DNA of 5,252 nucleotides, taken from assembly GCA_016919605.1 (NCBI GenBank), contig JACXTQ010000170.1:1-5252 (forward strand). Reading direction: 5' to 3'. A model generated the notes under the pieces. It had not been told where the DNA came from. It ran no database searches and was given only the letters and a program-made list of their open reading frames with translations. Positions 5,180-5,252 of the stretch are shown here, piece after piece. The DNA comes from Methylovulum sp. Lineage in GTDB: Bacteria; Pseudomonadota; Gammaproteobacteria; Methylococcales; Methylomonadaceae. The position numbers were made by a program, and so were the translations under genes. Position 1 is the first letter of the stretch. Each line of letters starts with the position of its first letter.

Positions 5180-5252
5180 TATGAAGTATTGTAAAGGGCC
5201 TTTCCAGCAAAGACCGAATAAGCACTGGTGCCGTGTGCCCGTTGTGTGAGTG

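Larger units (their letters stand above)
4993..5252. other. Terminal non-coding stretch with palindromes, no supported gene
   Basis: I find no credible coding frame here. Two similar short segments, TTAAGTTAAGG (about 5030-5040) and TTGAGTTAAGG (about 5077-5087), lie some 47 bp apart. CCGTTCGTGGTGAGC (5103-5117) resembles one arm of a GTTCGTGGTGAGC-type dispersed palindrome seen in many proteobacteria, with its second arm missing. A TTCG hairpin and a second palindrome follow. The region looks like an intergenic patchwork next to a decayed insertion sequence. Confidence 0.4.

Noticed and set aside
5231..5252. GTGTGCCC near the right edge as the 5' end of a group II intron
   Set aside because: Such introns begin with GUGYG-like sequence, but only about 20 bases remain and no intron domain or reverse transcriptase can be seen.

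Overview
The window looks like chromosomal DNA of a gammaproteobacterium. The GlnK and AmtB proteins are close to the enterobacterial type, the glnK promoter is of the sigma-54 class, and a tRNA-Ser(UGA) with encoded CCA is present. The mix of genes and moderate GC content would fit a methanotroph-like or other environmental gammaproteobacterium, but the lineage is a guess.

Positions 1-1896 hold a nitrogen-control operon: a near-consensus sigma-54 promoter (83-98) with a candidate NtrC site upstream (5-21), then glnK (140-478) and amtB (493-1896) 14 bp apart. GlnK is the PII trimer that plugs the AmtB ammonium channel when nitrogen is plentiful; both proteins keep the key residues. Positions 1924-2121 form a compact tRNA-Ser(UGA) unit with a perfect sigma-70 promoter, a 90-nt tRNA with an unusual A discriminator base, and a strong intrinsic terminator that probably also ends amtB transcription.

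Positions 2323-2826 encode a YkuD-domain protein with no signal peptide, possibly a cytoplasmic L,D-carboxypeptidase of peptidoglycan recycling. It converges, across about 300 bp of non-coding DNA rich in inverted repeats, with a minus-strand two-gene operon (4314-3128). That operon has an uncharacterised small secreted protein and an M15-family zinc peptidase with a signal peptide; their reading frames overlap as GTGA, so they are probably translationally coupled. This pair is the best candidate here for an undescribed functional unit.

Positions 4561-4992 are a 432-bp relic of an IS30-family insertion sequence. Both terminal inverted repeats survive, but most of the transposase is missing through two internal deletions. 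The last 260 bp contain no supported gene, only palindromes and a TTCG hairpin with a nine-G tract.
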